From the NCBI GenBank assembly GCA_020634015.1, contig JACKCN010000005.1, positions 1-64,000 of the forward strand: 64,000 nucleotides of DNA, given 5' to 3'. Numbering within the stretch: position 1 is the stretch's first letter; each line of letters opens with the position of its first letter. Below are positions 1 through 7,349 of this stretch, one piece after another. The DNA comes from Candidatus Delongbacteria bacterium. Lineage in GTDB: Bacteria; CAIWAD01. The translations under genes and the position numbers were made by a program. A model generated the notes under the pieces. It worked only from the letters and a program-made list of their open reading frames with translations, was not told the DNA's origin and did not search any database.

Positions 1-273
1 TACGACGCCATGGGCGAGAAAGCCTTCACCATGGAAGTGGGCGAGATCAGCGACCCGATCGCGCTGGGCAACAAGTGGAGCGTGATCAAGCTGCTCGAGA
101 AACTGCCCAGCCGCCGCATGCGCCTGGACGAAGCCTCGACAAAGATTCGGTATGCCATGGAACGGGAAAAACGCGACGCGCTGGAAGCCGAGTTTCTGGC
201 CAGGGCGAAGGCCGCGCACCCCACCATCATCAACGAACGGGCAGCCGAGATCGTCTATCAGCCCACGAAGTGA
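1..273 (+). CDS. Peptidyl-prolyl cis-trans isomerase (parvulin/PpiC type), C-terminal part
   Basis: Only the last 90 codons are in the window; the frame is open from base 1. The segment around GEKAFTMEVGEISDPIALG followed by W-S-V-I-K-L resembles the end of a parvulin (PpiC/SurA-type) rotamase domain, where the last strands carry F...G-E-[IV]-S-x-P and a hydrophobic strand. After it comes a charged helical tail (roughly residues 40-75 of the visible part) of the kind that forms the chaperone-like helices in SurA/PrsA relatives. Such proteins help fold exported or outer-membrane proteins in the periplasm, which suits an organism with many surface proteins. The N-terminus, and so any signal peptide, is outside the window. 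The family call rests on a short fragment. Confidence 0.7.
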   Translation, partial: YDAMGEKAFTMEVGEISDPIALGNKWSVIKLLEKLPSRRMRLDEASTKIRYAMEREKRDALEAEFLARAKAAHPTIINERAAEIVYQPTK

Positions 274-328
274 ACACGGGCCCGGAGGTCCGCTGAGCCG
301 GACACCCCGAGACATCGGACGACAACAG

Positions 329-360
329 AACACCCACGCAATGCGTGGGTGTTTTCTTTT
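329..360 (+). terminator. Rho-independent terminator after the PpiC-type gene
   Basis: A perfect 11-bp stem (329-339 with 343-353) around a 3-base loop is followed by TTTCTTTT. It lies 55 bp past the isomerase stop codon. The universal stress gene converges from the other side and ends at 391, so the hairpin may serve both strands, although the U-tract favours the plus strand. Confidence 0.85.
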
Positions 361-390
361 GTGTCGGTGGCGTGTGCTGCGTCCCCCGAC

Positions 391-843
391 TCACGCATCG
401 CGCAGGTCCTGGGTCTCGTTGGCCGGCAGTTGTTTGCGATCGGGCTTGAGCAGCAGCAGGGGAATGTTGATCCGGTGCTTGAGCGTGCGCGACACACTGC
501 CGAAGAGCAGGTCGCCAATGAAGGTGTGGCCGTGGGTCGCCATGGCCATCAGGTCGTAACGCGGGTCTTCCAGCTCCTTGAGGATCTCGCGGTCGGGCTC
601 GCCGTTGCGCAGCAGCACCGTGGTCTTCACGCTTTCGCCTTGCAGGCGCTCCTTGTATCCGGCAAGGGTCTTGCGGGCCTTGGTGCGCAGGGCGCGATCC
701 TGATCCAGGGTGTGGGCGTGGATCACATGCAGCAACACCACCTCCGCCTTGTTCTGTTGAGCCAGAACCGAGACATGGGAGACGATCGCCTCGTCCACGG
801 GTGAACAGTCGATGGCGACCAGGATCCGGGTGTAGACCTGCAT
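391..843 (-). CDS. Universal stress protein, UspA family
   Basis: A single Usp domain of 150 residues, the normal length of the family. It starts with the typical hydrophobic strand I-L-V-A-I-D. Near the C-terminus it carries the nucleotide-binding signature G-x2-G-x(8,9)-G-[ST] in the form HGHTFIGDLLFGSVS, so an ATP-binding subtype is likely. It starts one base after the stop of the upstream Nramp transporter gene, so the two are probably co-transcribed and translationally coupled. Small Usp proteins encoded beside membrane transporters often act as nucleotide-dependent regulators of those transporters; that role is inferred here from position only. Cytoplasmic. Confidence 0.9.
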   Translation of the reverse strand: MQVYTRILVAIDCSPVDEAIVSHVSVLAQQNKAEVVLLHVIHAHTLDQDRALRTKARKTLAGYKERLQGESVKTTVLLRNGEPDREILKELEDPRYDLMAMATHGHTFIGDLLFGSVSRTLKHRINIPLLLLKPDRKQLPANETQDLRDA

Positions 844-844
844 C

Positions 845-2134
845 TCAGGCTCCTCCGAACAGGGTGGAATACAACAGGTACAGATTGAGCGCGATCACGA
901 TGCCGGCGATGACCACCGCCGCGGTGAACTCGGCGGTTCCGCTGCGGAACACGCCCATCACGCCCTCGCGCCGACAGAGCAGCAGCAGGGGAATCAGGGT
1001 GAAGGGAAGCTGCATGCTGAGCACGACCTGGCTGAAGATCAGGATCTTGAAGGTGTCGGCATTCATCAGGATGATCAGGAAGGACGGCACCGCCGTGACG
1101 AAGACCGCCACCCGGTAGAGAAGAGTGCGCGGATCCTCGGGGCGCCCCAGGAATCCGGTGATCACATTGGCCTCGGCCAGCGAGGATGTGACACTGGACC
1201 CCACTCCGGCAAAGACCAGGGCAATGGCGAAGAGCAGTTCGGCCATGTGCCCGGCCAGCGGGCGCAGGGTCTCGGAAGCCTGTTCGATGCTGCTGACCAC
1301 CACCCCGTTGCCGGCGAAGACCGCCGCGGCCACGATGATCATCGCTGAGTTGACGACCCAGCCCAGCAGCATGGCGATGGAGGTGTCCAGCTTCTCGAAA
1401 TGCAGCAGCGACTGCTTCTCCACCGGGGTGACTCCCCAGGCGCGGCTGTGGATCACGTTGGAATGCAGGAAGATGTTGTGTGGCATCACCACCGCGCCCA
1501 GCATGGCCATGGCCACGTAGATGCTTTCGCTGTCGAGACGCGGAATCACCACGGCCGGCAGCAGCTCGGCCCAGTTGGGGTCCACCAGCCAGATCTCGAT
1601 CAGGTAACACAGGCTGATGATGCCCAGAAAGCCCATGATGATCGCTTCCAGCCGCAGGTAGCGCTGGCTGACCACCAGAAAGATCTCGAGGAAGACGGTG
1701 AGCAGCGCGCCCATCCAGAGCGGCATGCCCAGCAGCAGGTAGAAGCCGATCGCGCCGCCCAGCAGTTCCGCCACGTCGGTGGCCATGCAGGCCAGCACCA
1801 CGGTCACGCCCAGGAAATTCGCCACGGGCCGGGGAAAGTGCTCACGGATGTTGGCCGCCAGCGATTTGCCGGTGGCGATGCCCAGCTTGGCCGCCATGTG
1901 CTGGATCACGATCAGCATGGCCGTGCTGAGCGTGATCACCCAGAGCAGCGAATACCCGAAGCGCGAGCCGCCCTCGATGTTGGTGGCCCAGTTGCCCGGA
2001 TCGATGAATCCCACCGTGACCAGGAATCCCGGGCCCAGAAAACGCAGCAGGGTGCGGAAGGGGTTCAGACGGGGTGCGTTGGCCAGGGTCTGCTCGGCGG
2101 CGTCAAGGATATCCCGGTTGGGGATGTTGCTCAT
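845..2134 (-). CDS. mntH: Nramp-family divalent metal (Mn2+/Fe2+) transporter
   Basis: An integral membrane protein of 429 residues with about eleven hydrophobic segments. It carries the two Nramp signatures: D-P-G-N in transmembrane segment 1 (GFIDPGNWATNIEGG) and M-P-H-N in segment 6 (VVMPHNIFLHS), the unwound helices whose Asp, Asn and Met coordinate the metal in structurally known homologs. It would import Mn2+ or Fe2+ with protons across the inner membrane. The start overlaps the stop of the upstream PLP-enzyme gene by four bases (ATGA), and a UspA gene follows one base after its stop. Ion specificity cannot be read from the sequence, so the symbol is by family. Confidence 0.9.
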   Translation of the reverse strand: MSNIPNRDILDAAEQTLANAPRLNPFRTLLRFLGPGFLVTVGFIDPGNWATNIEGGSRFGYSLLWVITLSTAMLIVIQHMAAKLGIATGKSLAANIREHFPRPVANFLGVTVVLACMATDVAELLGGAIGFYLLLGMPLWMGALLTVFLEIFLVVSQRYLRLEAIIMGFLGIISLCYLIEIWLVDPNWAELLPAVVIPRLDSESIYVAMAMLGAVVMPHNIFLHSNVIHSRAWGVTPVEKQSLLHFEKLDTSIAMLLGWVVNSAMIIVAAAVFAGNGVVVSSIEQASETLRPLAGHMAELLFAIALVFAGVGSSVTSSLAEANVITGFLGRPEDPRTLLYRVAVFVTAVPSFLIILMNADTFKILIFSQVVLSMQLPFTLIPLLLLCRREGVMGVFRSGTAEFTAAVVIAGIVIALNLYLLYSTLFGGA

Positions 2135-3252
2135 TGGCCCAGAGCCTCAAGCAGGTCGTGGATCAGGTCGTCTTCGTGTTCCAGGCCCACGGACAGACGC
2201 AACAGCCCGTCACCGATACCCAGGCGACGGCGCTCGGCGGGGTCCAGTCCCTTGTGGGAGGTGGCCGCGGGCTGGCAGATGGTGGTATCCACCCCGCCCA
2301 GACTGAGTGCGGGCACGATCAGGCGCAGCGACCGCATGAAAGCCATCGGATCGCGCCTGTTCTCCAGTTCGAAGGAGAGCATTCCCCCGAATCCCGACAT
2401 CTGGCCGCGCGCAAGAGCGTGGCCCGGATGACTCTCAAGACCCGGATAATGCACGGCCTTGATGGCCCGATGGTCCGCCAGAAAGGCAGCCAGTACTCCG
2501 GCCGTGCGATTCTGGGCCTCGACCCGCACGAAGAGAGTCTTCAGACTGCGTTCCAGCAGATGGCAATCCAGCGCATTGAGGTTGCCGCCGTAGTTGCGTG
2601 CCTTGCCCATGACACGAGCGATCAGCTGGGAATCGCCCAATACCACCCCGCAACTCAGGTCGCTGTGTCCACCCAGATACTTGGTACCGCTGTGGATCAC
2701 CAGATCGAAACCCAGCTCGAGCGGGTTCTGGTTCACGGGGGTGGCGAAGGTATTGTCAATGACCGCCAGGACGCCCCGTGACCGGGCAAGAGTCGCGATG
2801 GCGCGCAGGTCCACCACGTCCAGACGGGGATTTGTGGGCGACTCCACCATCAACACGCGCGTGTTCACATCCAGGGCGCGCTCGACGTCCGCGGGCGTGC
2901 CCGGACAGAATCGCACCTGCATCCCGAGACGCGCCAGTTCTCCCTGGCCGAATCCGCTGGTGCCGCCGTATACTCCTTCCTGGATCACCACACCATCCCC
3001 GGGGTCGAGCAGGGCCAGCAGACAGGTGGTGATCGCGGCCATGCCCGATGAGAACAGCAGGCCGTCCTCGGCTCCTTCCAGGGCAGCCAGCCGCCCGATC
3101 ACGCTGCGTTGGTCGTCCGTGTTGAAATAGCGCGGGTACATCAACTGATCGTCGTCGAGGTAGCGGTAGGCCGTGGAAGGCTGGATCGGATTGACCAGAC
3201 CACGCCCGGTCTGCTTGCTGATGCCGTGGATGCAGCGTGTCGCCTTGTTCAT
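2131..3252 (-). CDS. Cys/Met-metabolism PLP enzyme (cystathionine gamma-synthase / beta-lyase type)
   Basis: A fold-type I PLP enzyme of the trans-sulfuration family, 373 residues. Visible landmarks are the phosphate-binding S-S-G-M-A-A-I near residue 68, the aspartate that pairs with the pyridine nitrogen in I-D-N-T-F-A-T-P (D166), and the Schiff-base lysine in S-G-T-K-Y-L-G-G-H-S-D (K191). The C-terminal S-x-G-G-x-[DE]-[ST] loop that binds the substrate carboxylate is present as SLGGVDTT. Members interconvert cysteine, homocysteine and methionine or cleave methionine, and the subtype cannot be decided from motifs. Both ends overlap neighbours by four bases, placing it in the middle of a coupled four-gene operon (MDR oxidoreductase, this enzyme, Nramp transporter, UspA). 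Confidence 0.88.
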   Translation of the reverse strand: MNKATRCIHGISKQTGRGLVNPIQPSTAYRYLDDDQLMYPRYFNTDDQRSVIGRLAALEGAEDGLLFSSGMAAITTCLLALLDPGDGVVIQEGVYGGTSGFGQGELARLGMQVRFCPGTPADVERALDVNTRVLMVESPTNPRLDVVDLRAIATLARSRGVLAVIDNTFATPVNQNPLELGFDLVIHSGTKYLGGHSDLSCGVVLGDSQLIARVMGKARNYGGNLNALDCHLLERSLKTLFVRVEAQNRTAGVLAAFLADHRAIKAVHYPGLESHPGHALARGQMSGFGGMLSFELENRRDPMAFMRSLRLIVPALSLGGVDTTICQPAATSHKGLDPAERRRLGIGDGLLRLSVGLEHEDDLIHDLLEALGQ

Positions 3253-4295
3253 GGATGATTCCCGGATTGGAATGTGATGACGACCTTGCCCACCACGCGG
3301 CGCTCTTCCAGTTCGAGGTGAGCGTCGGCGATGGCTTCCGGTGCAAAGGCCCGATGGATCACGGGGCGCAGTTCGCCGCGCTCCACGTGGAACATGATCC
3401 GCGAGAAATTGTCCAGGGTGCCCATGGTGCTGCCGATGAGGCGCTGGTGCTTGATGAACAGGTGGCGCACATCGAACTGGAGCATCGGGCCGGAACTGCC
3501 TCCGCAGGTCACGTAACTGCCTCCGCGCGCCAGTGCGCCCAGAGATGCGGCAAAGGTGTCGGCGCCCACATGGTCCACGACCACCGCAACCCCGGCCCCG
3601 CCCGTGAGCGACTTGACCGTGGCGCGCAAGTCGTCGCGTGTGTGATCCACGACCGCGTCGGCCCCCATCTCAAGCAGGCGTGCGCACTTCTCGGCTCCAC
3701 CGGCAACGGCGATCACGCGCAGGCCATGCAGGCGCGCGATCTGCAGAGCCGCGATGCCCGTCCCGGATGCGGCGGCCTGAATCAGCACCCAGTCGCCGGG
3801 TCGGTGGCTCACCTTGTCATTCAGCATGTGCCAGCTGGTGAGCCAGGAAAGCGGAAAGGCCGCCGCCTCTTCCCAGGACAGACTGGAGGGCTTGGGAAAG
3901 AGGCAGGCCGCGGGCACGACCACCTCCTCGGCCATGCCGCCGGGGCGGTTCTCGCCGAAGATCCTGAACTGGCGACAGAGGTTCTGCCGGCCGGCGCGGC
4001 AGGGCTCGCAGGCGCCGCAGAAGGTGGCAGGGAACACGACCACCTCGTCACCCAGTGCCCAGCCTTCGACCCCGGCACCCAGAGTTTGAATCTGGCCAGC
4101 CATGTCGCTTCCGGGAATGAAGGGCAATGGAATCTTCAGGCCGGGGTGGCCCCGACGCACCCAGAGATCCAGGTGGTTGAGTGCCGCGGCGCGAATGCGC
4201 AGGCGTACCTCGCCGATTCCCGGCTGGGGAACAGGAAGATCACGGAGTTCGAGGACCTCGGCGCCGCCATGGCTAGGAATGACAATGGCTTTCAT
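3249..4295 (-). CDS. Zinc-containing MDR-family alcohol dehydrogenase / quinone oxidoreductase
   Basis: A medium-chain dehydrogenase/reductase of 348 residues. The N-terminal GroES-like domain holds the four-cysteine structural zinc lobe FCGACEPCRAGRQNLC. The Rossmann domain follows with the nucleotide motif A-x-S-G-T-G. The catalytic-zinc ligands of classical alcohol dehydrogenases are not evident: the usual Cys-His start of the substrate site reads N-H-L-D, and G-H-E reads G-S-D. A quinone-reductase-like or other zinc-independent NAD(P)H reaction is therefore more likely. It is the first gene of the operon, and its stop overlaps the start of the PLP enzyme gene. No substrate can be assigned. 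Cytoplasmic. Confidence 0.85.
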   Translation of the reverse strand: MKAIVIPSHGGAEVLELRDLPVPQPGIGEVRLRIRAAALNHLDLWVRRGHPGLKIPLPFIPGSDMAGQIQTLGAGVEGWALGDEVVVFPATFCGACEPCRAGRQNLCRQFRIFGENRPGGMAEEVVVPAACLFPKPSSLSWEEAAAFPLSWLTSWHMLNDKVSHRPGDWVLIQAAASGTGIAALQIARLHGLRVIAVAGGAEKCARLLEMGADAVVDHTRDDLRATVKSLTGGAGVAVVVDHVGADTFAASLGALARGGSYVTCGGSSGPMLQFDVRHLFIKHQRLIGSTMGTLDNFSRIMFHVERGELRPVIHRAFAPEAIADAHLELEERRVVGKVVITFQSGNHP

Positions 4296-4612
4296 GGGAA
4301 TCCCGGGTTACAGGATGTCGCTCGCAGGGGAAGCCCAATGGTATGGAATTCTGTCCACAGGGCAAAAGCAGCGTGTGCCAAACCGGGCAGGGAGCTCCGT
4401 CCACGGATCGTTCATCGCCCCGGGTCGGGCCCGGATTCCGCGACCTTGGTCTGTACCGCCTCGAAGGCCTCACGCCGGCCGCGGGCGGCCTTTTCGCCCA
4501 GATACTCCGATGGTCTGAGACCGCACAGACACTCGAGAAGACTCTGGCGGACACGGCTTGACTGCCCAGGAGCAATCAGGGCGACCCTCGTGGGTCGCCC
4601 TGATTCAGGAAT
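4296..4612. other. Intergenic region between gyrA and the MDR operon
   Basis: This 317-bp stretch holds no convincing complete gene. It contains the long hairpin after gyrA (4574-4605) and, on the minus strand, an open frame continuing in phase after the gyrA TAG to a TGA at 4412-4414, with no usual start codon. It must also contain the promoter of the MDR operon, but I could not pick a clear -35/-10 pair in this GC-rich sequence. Confidence 0.5.
4574..4605 (-). terminator. Hairpin after gyrA, probable terminator
   Basis: A perfect 14-bp stem (4574-4587 with 4592-4605) around a 4-base loop begins eight bases past the gyrA stop codon. No U-tract follows on the minus strand, so it may act as a strong transcript-end hairpin or pause site rather than a standard intrinsic terminator. 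Confidence 0.6.
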
Positions 4613-7129
4613 CTACTCGTCGTCGCCCTCATCGGGGGACTCATCCGCGCCATCCGGGGCACCGTCCGCGCTCTCGTCGAGAGCGTCCACATCCAGTTCC
4701 TCGTCTTCGGGAATCACCCGGTCGACACTGGCGATGCGGTCGCCCTCGTCCAGACGGATCAGGCGCACACCCTGGGTGGCGCGACCGATCACGCGGATCT
4801 GGCTGCAGGACTGGCGGATCAGCACGCCCTGCTCGCTGATGATGACCAGGTCGTGCTCGTCGGTGACTTCCTTCATCGCCACCAGCGGCCCGGTCCGCGT
4901 CGAGACCTTCAGGGTCATCACGCCCTTGCCGCCTCGTTTGGTCACCCGGTAATCGGAGAGCGCGCTGCGCTTGCCCATGCCGGTCTCGGTCACCACCAGA
5001 ATCTGGGCTTCCTTGTTCGAGGTCACCACCATGTCCACCACCTTCACGCCTTCGTCCAGGCTGACGCCCTTGACACCGGCGGCCGTGCGGCCCATGGGGC
5101 GGATCTCCTTCTCGTGGAAGCGGATCGCCTTGCCCTCGTTGGTGCCCAGCACCACTTCGTGATCGCCCGAGGTGATCTTGCTGTCGATCAGGCGGTCGTC
5201 GTCGTTGATGTTGATCGCTCGGATGCCCGCACGACGCGGCCGGCTGTAGGACTCGAGCGAGGTCTTCTTGACGATGCCCTTCTCGGTGCACATCATCACA
5301 TACTGGTTCTCGTCGAACTTCTTGACGTTGATCACCGCGGCGATCTGCTCGTCCTTGGGCTTCTCCAGCAGGTTGACGATCGCCCGGCCCTTGCTGGCCT
5401 TGCCCGCGGTGGGAATCTCGTGCACCTTGAGCCAGTAACACTGCCCGTTCTCGGTGAAGAAGAGCATGTAATTGTGGGTCGAGGCGATGAACATGTGCTC
5501 GATGTAGTCCAATTCGCGCGTACCGGCGCCCGTGCTGCCGCGGCCGCCCCGGTTCTGCTTGCGGAAACCATTCACCGGGAAGCGCTTGATGAAGCCGTCC
5601 TTGGAAATGGTGACCACCACATCCTCTTCGGCGATCATGTCCTCTATGGTGAACTCTTCGGCAGACGCCAGGATCTCGGTGCGGCGTGCATCGCCATAAC
5701 GCTCCACCAGCTCGTCGAGCTCTTCCTTGATGATGGCGCGCTGACGGGTCTCGTCGGCCAGAATCGACTTCAGCTCCACGATCAGCTCGCGCAGAGCCTT
5801 GAGCTCCTGCACCAGCTTGTCGCGTTCGAGCCCCGTGAGACGCTGCAGACGCATGTCCAGAATCGCGCGGGCCTGGATCTCGCTGAGACCGAAGCGCTCC
5901 ATCAATCCGTTGCGGGCTTCCTCGGGAGTCTTGCTGGCCCGGATCAGGCGCACCACTTCGTCGATGTGATCCAGCGCGATCTGCAGGCCTTCCAGAATGT
6001 GCGCACGGGCTTCGGCCTTGTTCAGCTCGAAGCGTGTCCGGCGCACGATCACTTCCAGGCGGTGCAGGATGAACTGCTCCATCACCTGCTTCAGAGTCAA
6101 CACACGGGGCTGGCCCTTGACCAGCGCCAGCATGATCACGCCAAAGGTGGTCTGCATCTGGGTGTGTTTGTAGAGCTGGTTCAGCACCACCTTGCCGACC
6201 GCATCACGCTTGAGTTCGATGACCAGGCGCATGCCGTCGCGATCGCTCTCGTCGCGGATGTCGGAGATGCCGCTGATCTTCTTGTCACGCACCAGTTCCA
6301 CGATCTTCTCGATCAGGCGTGTCTTGTTCACCTGGTAGGGAATCTCGCTGACGATGATGCTGTCCTTGTTGCCGCGGCCGGTCTCGATGGACGCGCGGGC
6401 CCGTACCAGCACGCGCCCGCGGCCCGTGTGATACGCGCTGCGGATGCCGTCACGCCCATAGATGTAGGCGCCCGTCGGGAAGTCGGGACCCTTGACGTAC
6501 TGCATCAGCTCGTCAATCGTGATCGCCGGGTTGTCCAGCAGCGCCTTGATGCCCAGACTGACCTCGGTGAGGTTGTGGGGCGGAAAGTTGGTGGCCATGC
6601 CCACCGCGATGCCCGTGCTGCCGTTGACCAGCAGATTGGGCAGCCGCGCGGGAAGCACCGTGGGCTCCTGCAGGCTGTCGTCGTAGTTGGGAATGAAATC
6701 GACGGTTTCCCGGTCGATGTCCTGAAGGATCTCCTCGGCGGTCTTCTGGAAGCGCACCTCGGTGTATCGCATGGCGGCGGCGCCGTCGCCGTCGATCGAC
6801 CCGAAGTTGCCCTGCCCGTCGATCAGCGGATAGCGCAGGCTGAAGTCCTGCACCATGCGCACCACCGAGTCATAGATCGCCCCGTCGCCGTGGGGATGGA
6901 ACTTGCCCATCACCTCGCCCACGATGCGCGCGCTTTTCTTGTAGGGCTTGTTGCTGGCCATGCCCAGTTCGCTCATCCCGAAGAGGATGCGCCGGTGCAC
7001 GGGCTTCAGGCCGTCGCGCACATCGGGCAAGGCTCGCTGGACGATTACCGACATGGAATAGTCCAGGTAGGAGGTTTTCATCTCCTCTTCGATGCTGCGA
7101 TCGAAGATCTTCTGTCCGTCGCCGATCAT
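4613..7129 (-). CDS. gyrA: DNA gyrase subunit A
   Basis: The breakage-reunion subunit of gyrase, 838 residues. The catalytic tyrosine is Y122 in A-M-R-Y-T-E, the same number as in E. coli. The quinolone-resistance region reads HPHGDGAIYDSVVRM, with glycine at position 83 and aspartate at 87. The C-terminal DNA-wrapping domain carries the GyrA box Q-N-R-G-G-R-G, which separates it from ParC. The acidic C-terminal tail (E/D-rich, last 40 residues) is typical of gyrase A. With GyrB it introduces negative supercoils. It is the last gene of the dnaA-dnaN-recF-dciA-gyrB-gyrA block and is separated from gyrB by a 220-bp spacer that contains two DnaA boxes. Confidence 0.97.
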   Translation of the reverse strand: MIGDGQKIFDRSIEEEMKTSYLDYSMSVIVQRALPDVRDGLKPVHRRILFGMSELGMASNKPYKKSARIVGEVMGKFHPHGDGAIYDSVVRMVQDFSLRYPLIDGQGNFGSIDGDGAAAMRYTEVRFQKTAEEILQDIDRETVDFIPNYDDSLQEPTVLPARLPNLLVNGSTGIAVGMATNFPPHNLTEVSLGIKALLDNPAITIDELMQYVKGPDFPTGAYIYGRDGIRSAYHTGRGRVLVRARASIETGRGNKDSIIVSEIPYQVNKTRLIEKIVELVRDKKISGISDIRDESDRDGMRLVIELKRDAVGKVVLNQLYKHTQMQTTFGVIMLALVKGQPRVLTLKQVMEQFILHRLEVIVRRTRFELNKAEARAHILEGLQIALDHIDEVVRLIRASKTPEEARNGLMERFGLSEIQARAILDMRLQRLTGLERDKLVQELKALRELIVELKSILADETRQRAIIKEELDELVERYGDARRTEILASAEEFTIEDMIAEEDVVVTISKDGFIKRFPVNGFRKQNRGGRGSTGAGTRELDYIEHMFIASTHNYMLFFTENGQCYWLKVHEIPTAGKASKGRAIVNLLEKPKDEQIAAVINVKKFDENQYVMMCTEKGIVKKTSLESYSRPRRAGIRAININDDDRLIDSKITSGDHEVVLGTNEGKAIRFHEKEIRPMGRTAAGVKGVSLDEGVKVVDMVVTSNKEAQILVVTETGMGKRSALSDYRVTKRGGKGVMTLKVSTRTGPLVAMKEVTDEHDLVIISEQGVLIRQSCSQIRVIGRATQGVRLIRLDEGDRIASVDRVIPEDEELDVDALDESADGAPDGADESPDEGDDE

Positions 7130-7162
7130 GCTTTCCTCATTCCTGGGTCCGGGAGAAAGGAC

Positions 7163-7171
7163 TTATCCACA
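7163..7171 (+). promoter_or_regulatory. DnaA box in the gyrB-gyrA spacer
   Basis: Exact match to the DnaA consensus TTATCCACA, 34 bp upstream of the gyrA start codon. A second perfect copy lies 162 bp further upstream in the same spacer. It could couple gyrA transcription to DnaA or form part of the origin. Confidence 0.7.
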
Positions 7172-7324
7172 GACCGCTATGGCGTTCCAACTCAAGGCCT
7201 GAATCAGCCTGCTGTCAGATGCCGTTTCCCAATAGACTGGTTTTACTGCGCTTGACAATCCCGTCTGCGGCAATTTTTCCTGCCGGGGACTTGACAAGCA
7301 GGTTGTTCGCTCTTGCCCCACGAG

Positions 7325-7333
7325 TTATCCACA
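7325..7333 (+). promoter_or_regulatory. Second DnaA box in the gyrB-gyrA spacer
   Basis: Exact match to TTATCCACA in the same orientation as the box at 7163, just past the gyrB stop codon (gyrB ends at 7350). Between the boxes lies an AT-richer stretch with two plus-strand TTGACA hexamers. These face away from gyrA, so they do not explain its transcription. Confidence 0.7.
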
Positions 7334-7349
7334 AGTTGGGCCCAACGAA

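Noticed and set aside
7252..7297. TTGACA hexamers in the gyrB-gyrA spacer as promoters
   Set aside because: They face the plus strand, opposite to gyrA and gyrB, and no good -10 element lies at the right distance.
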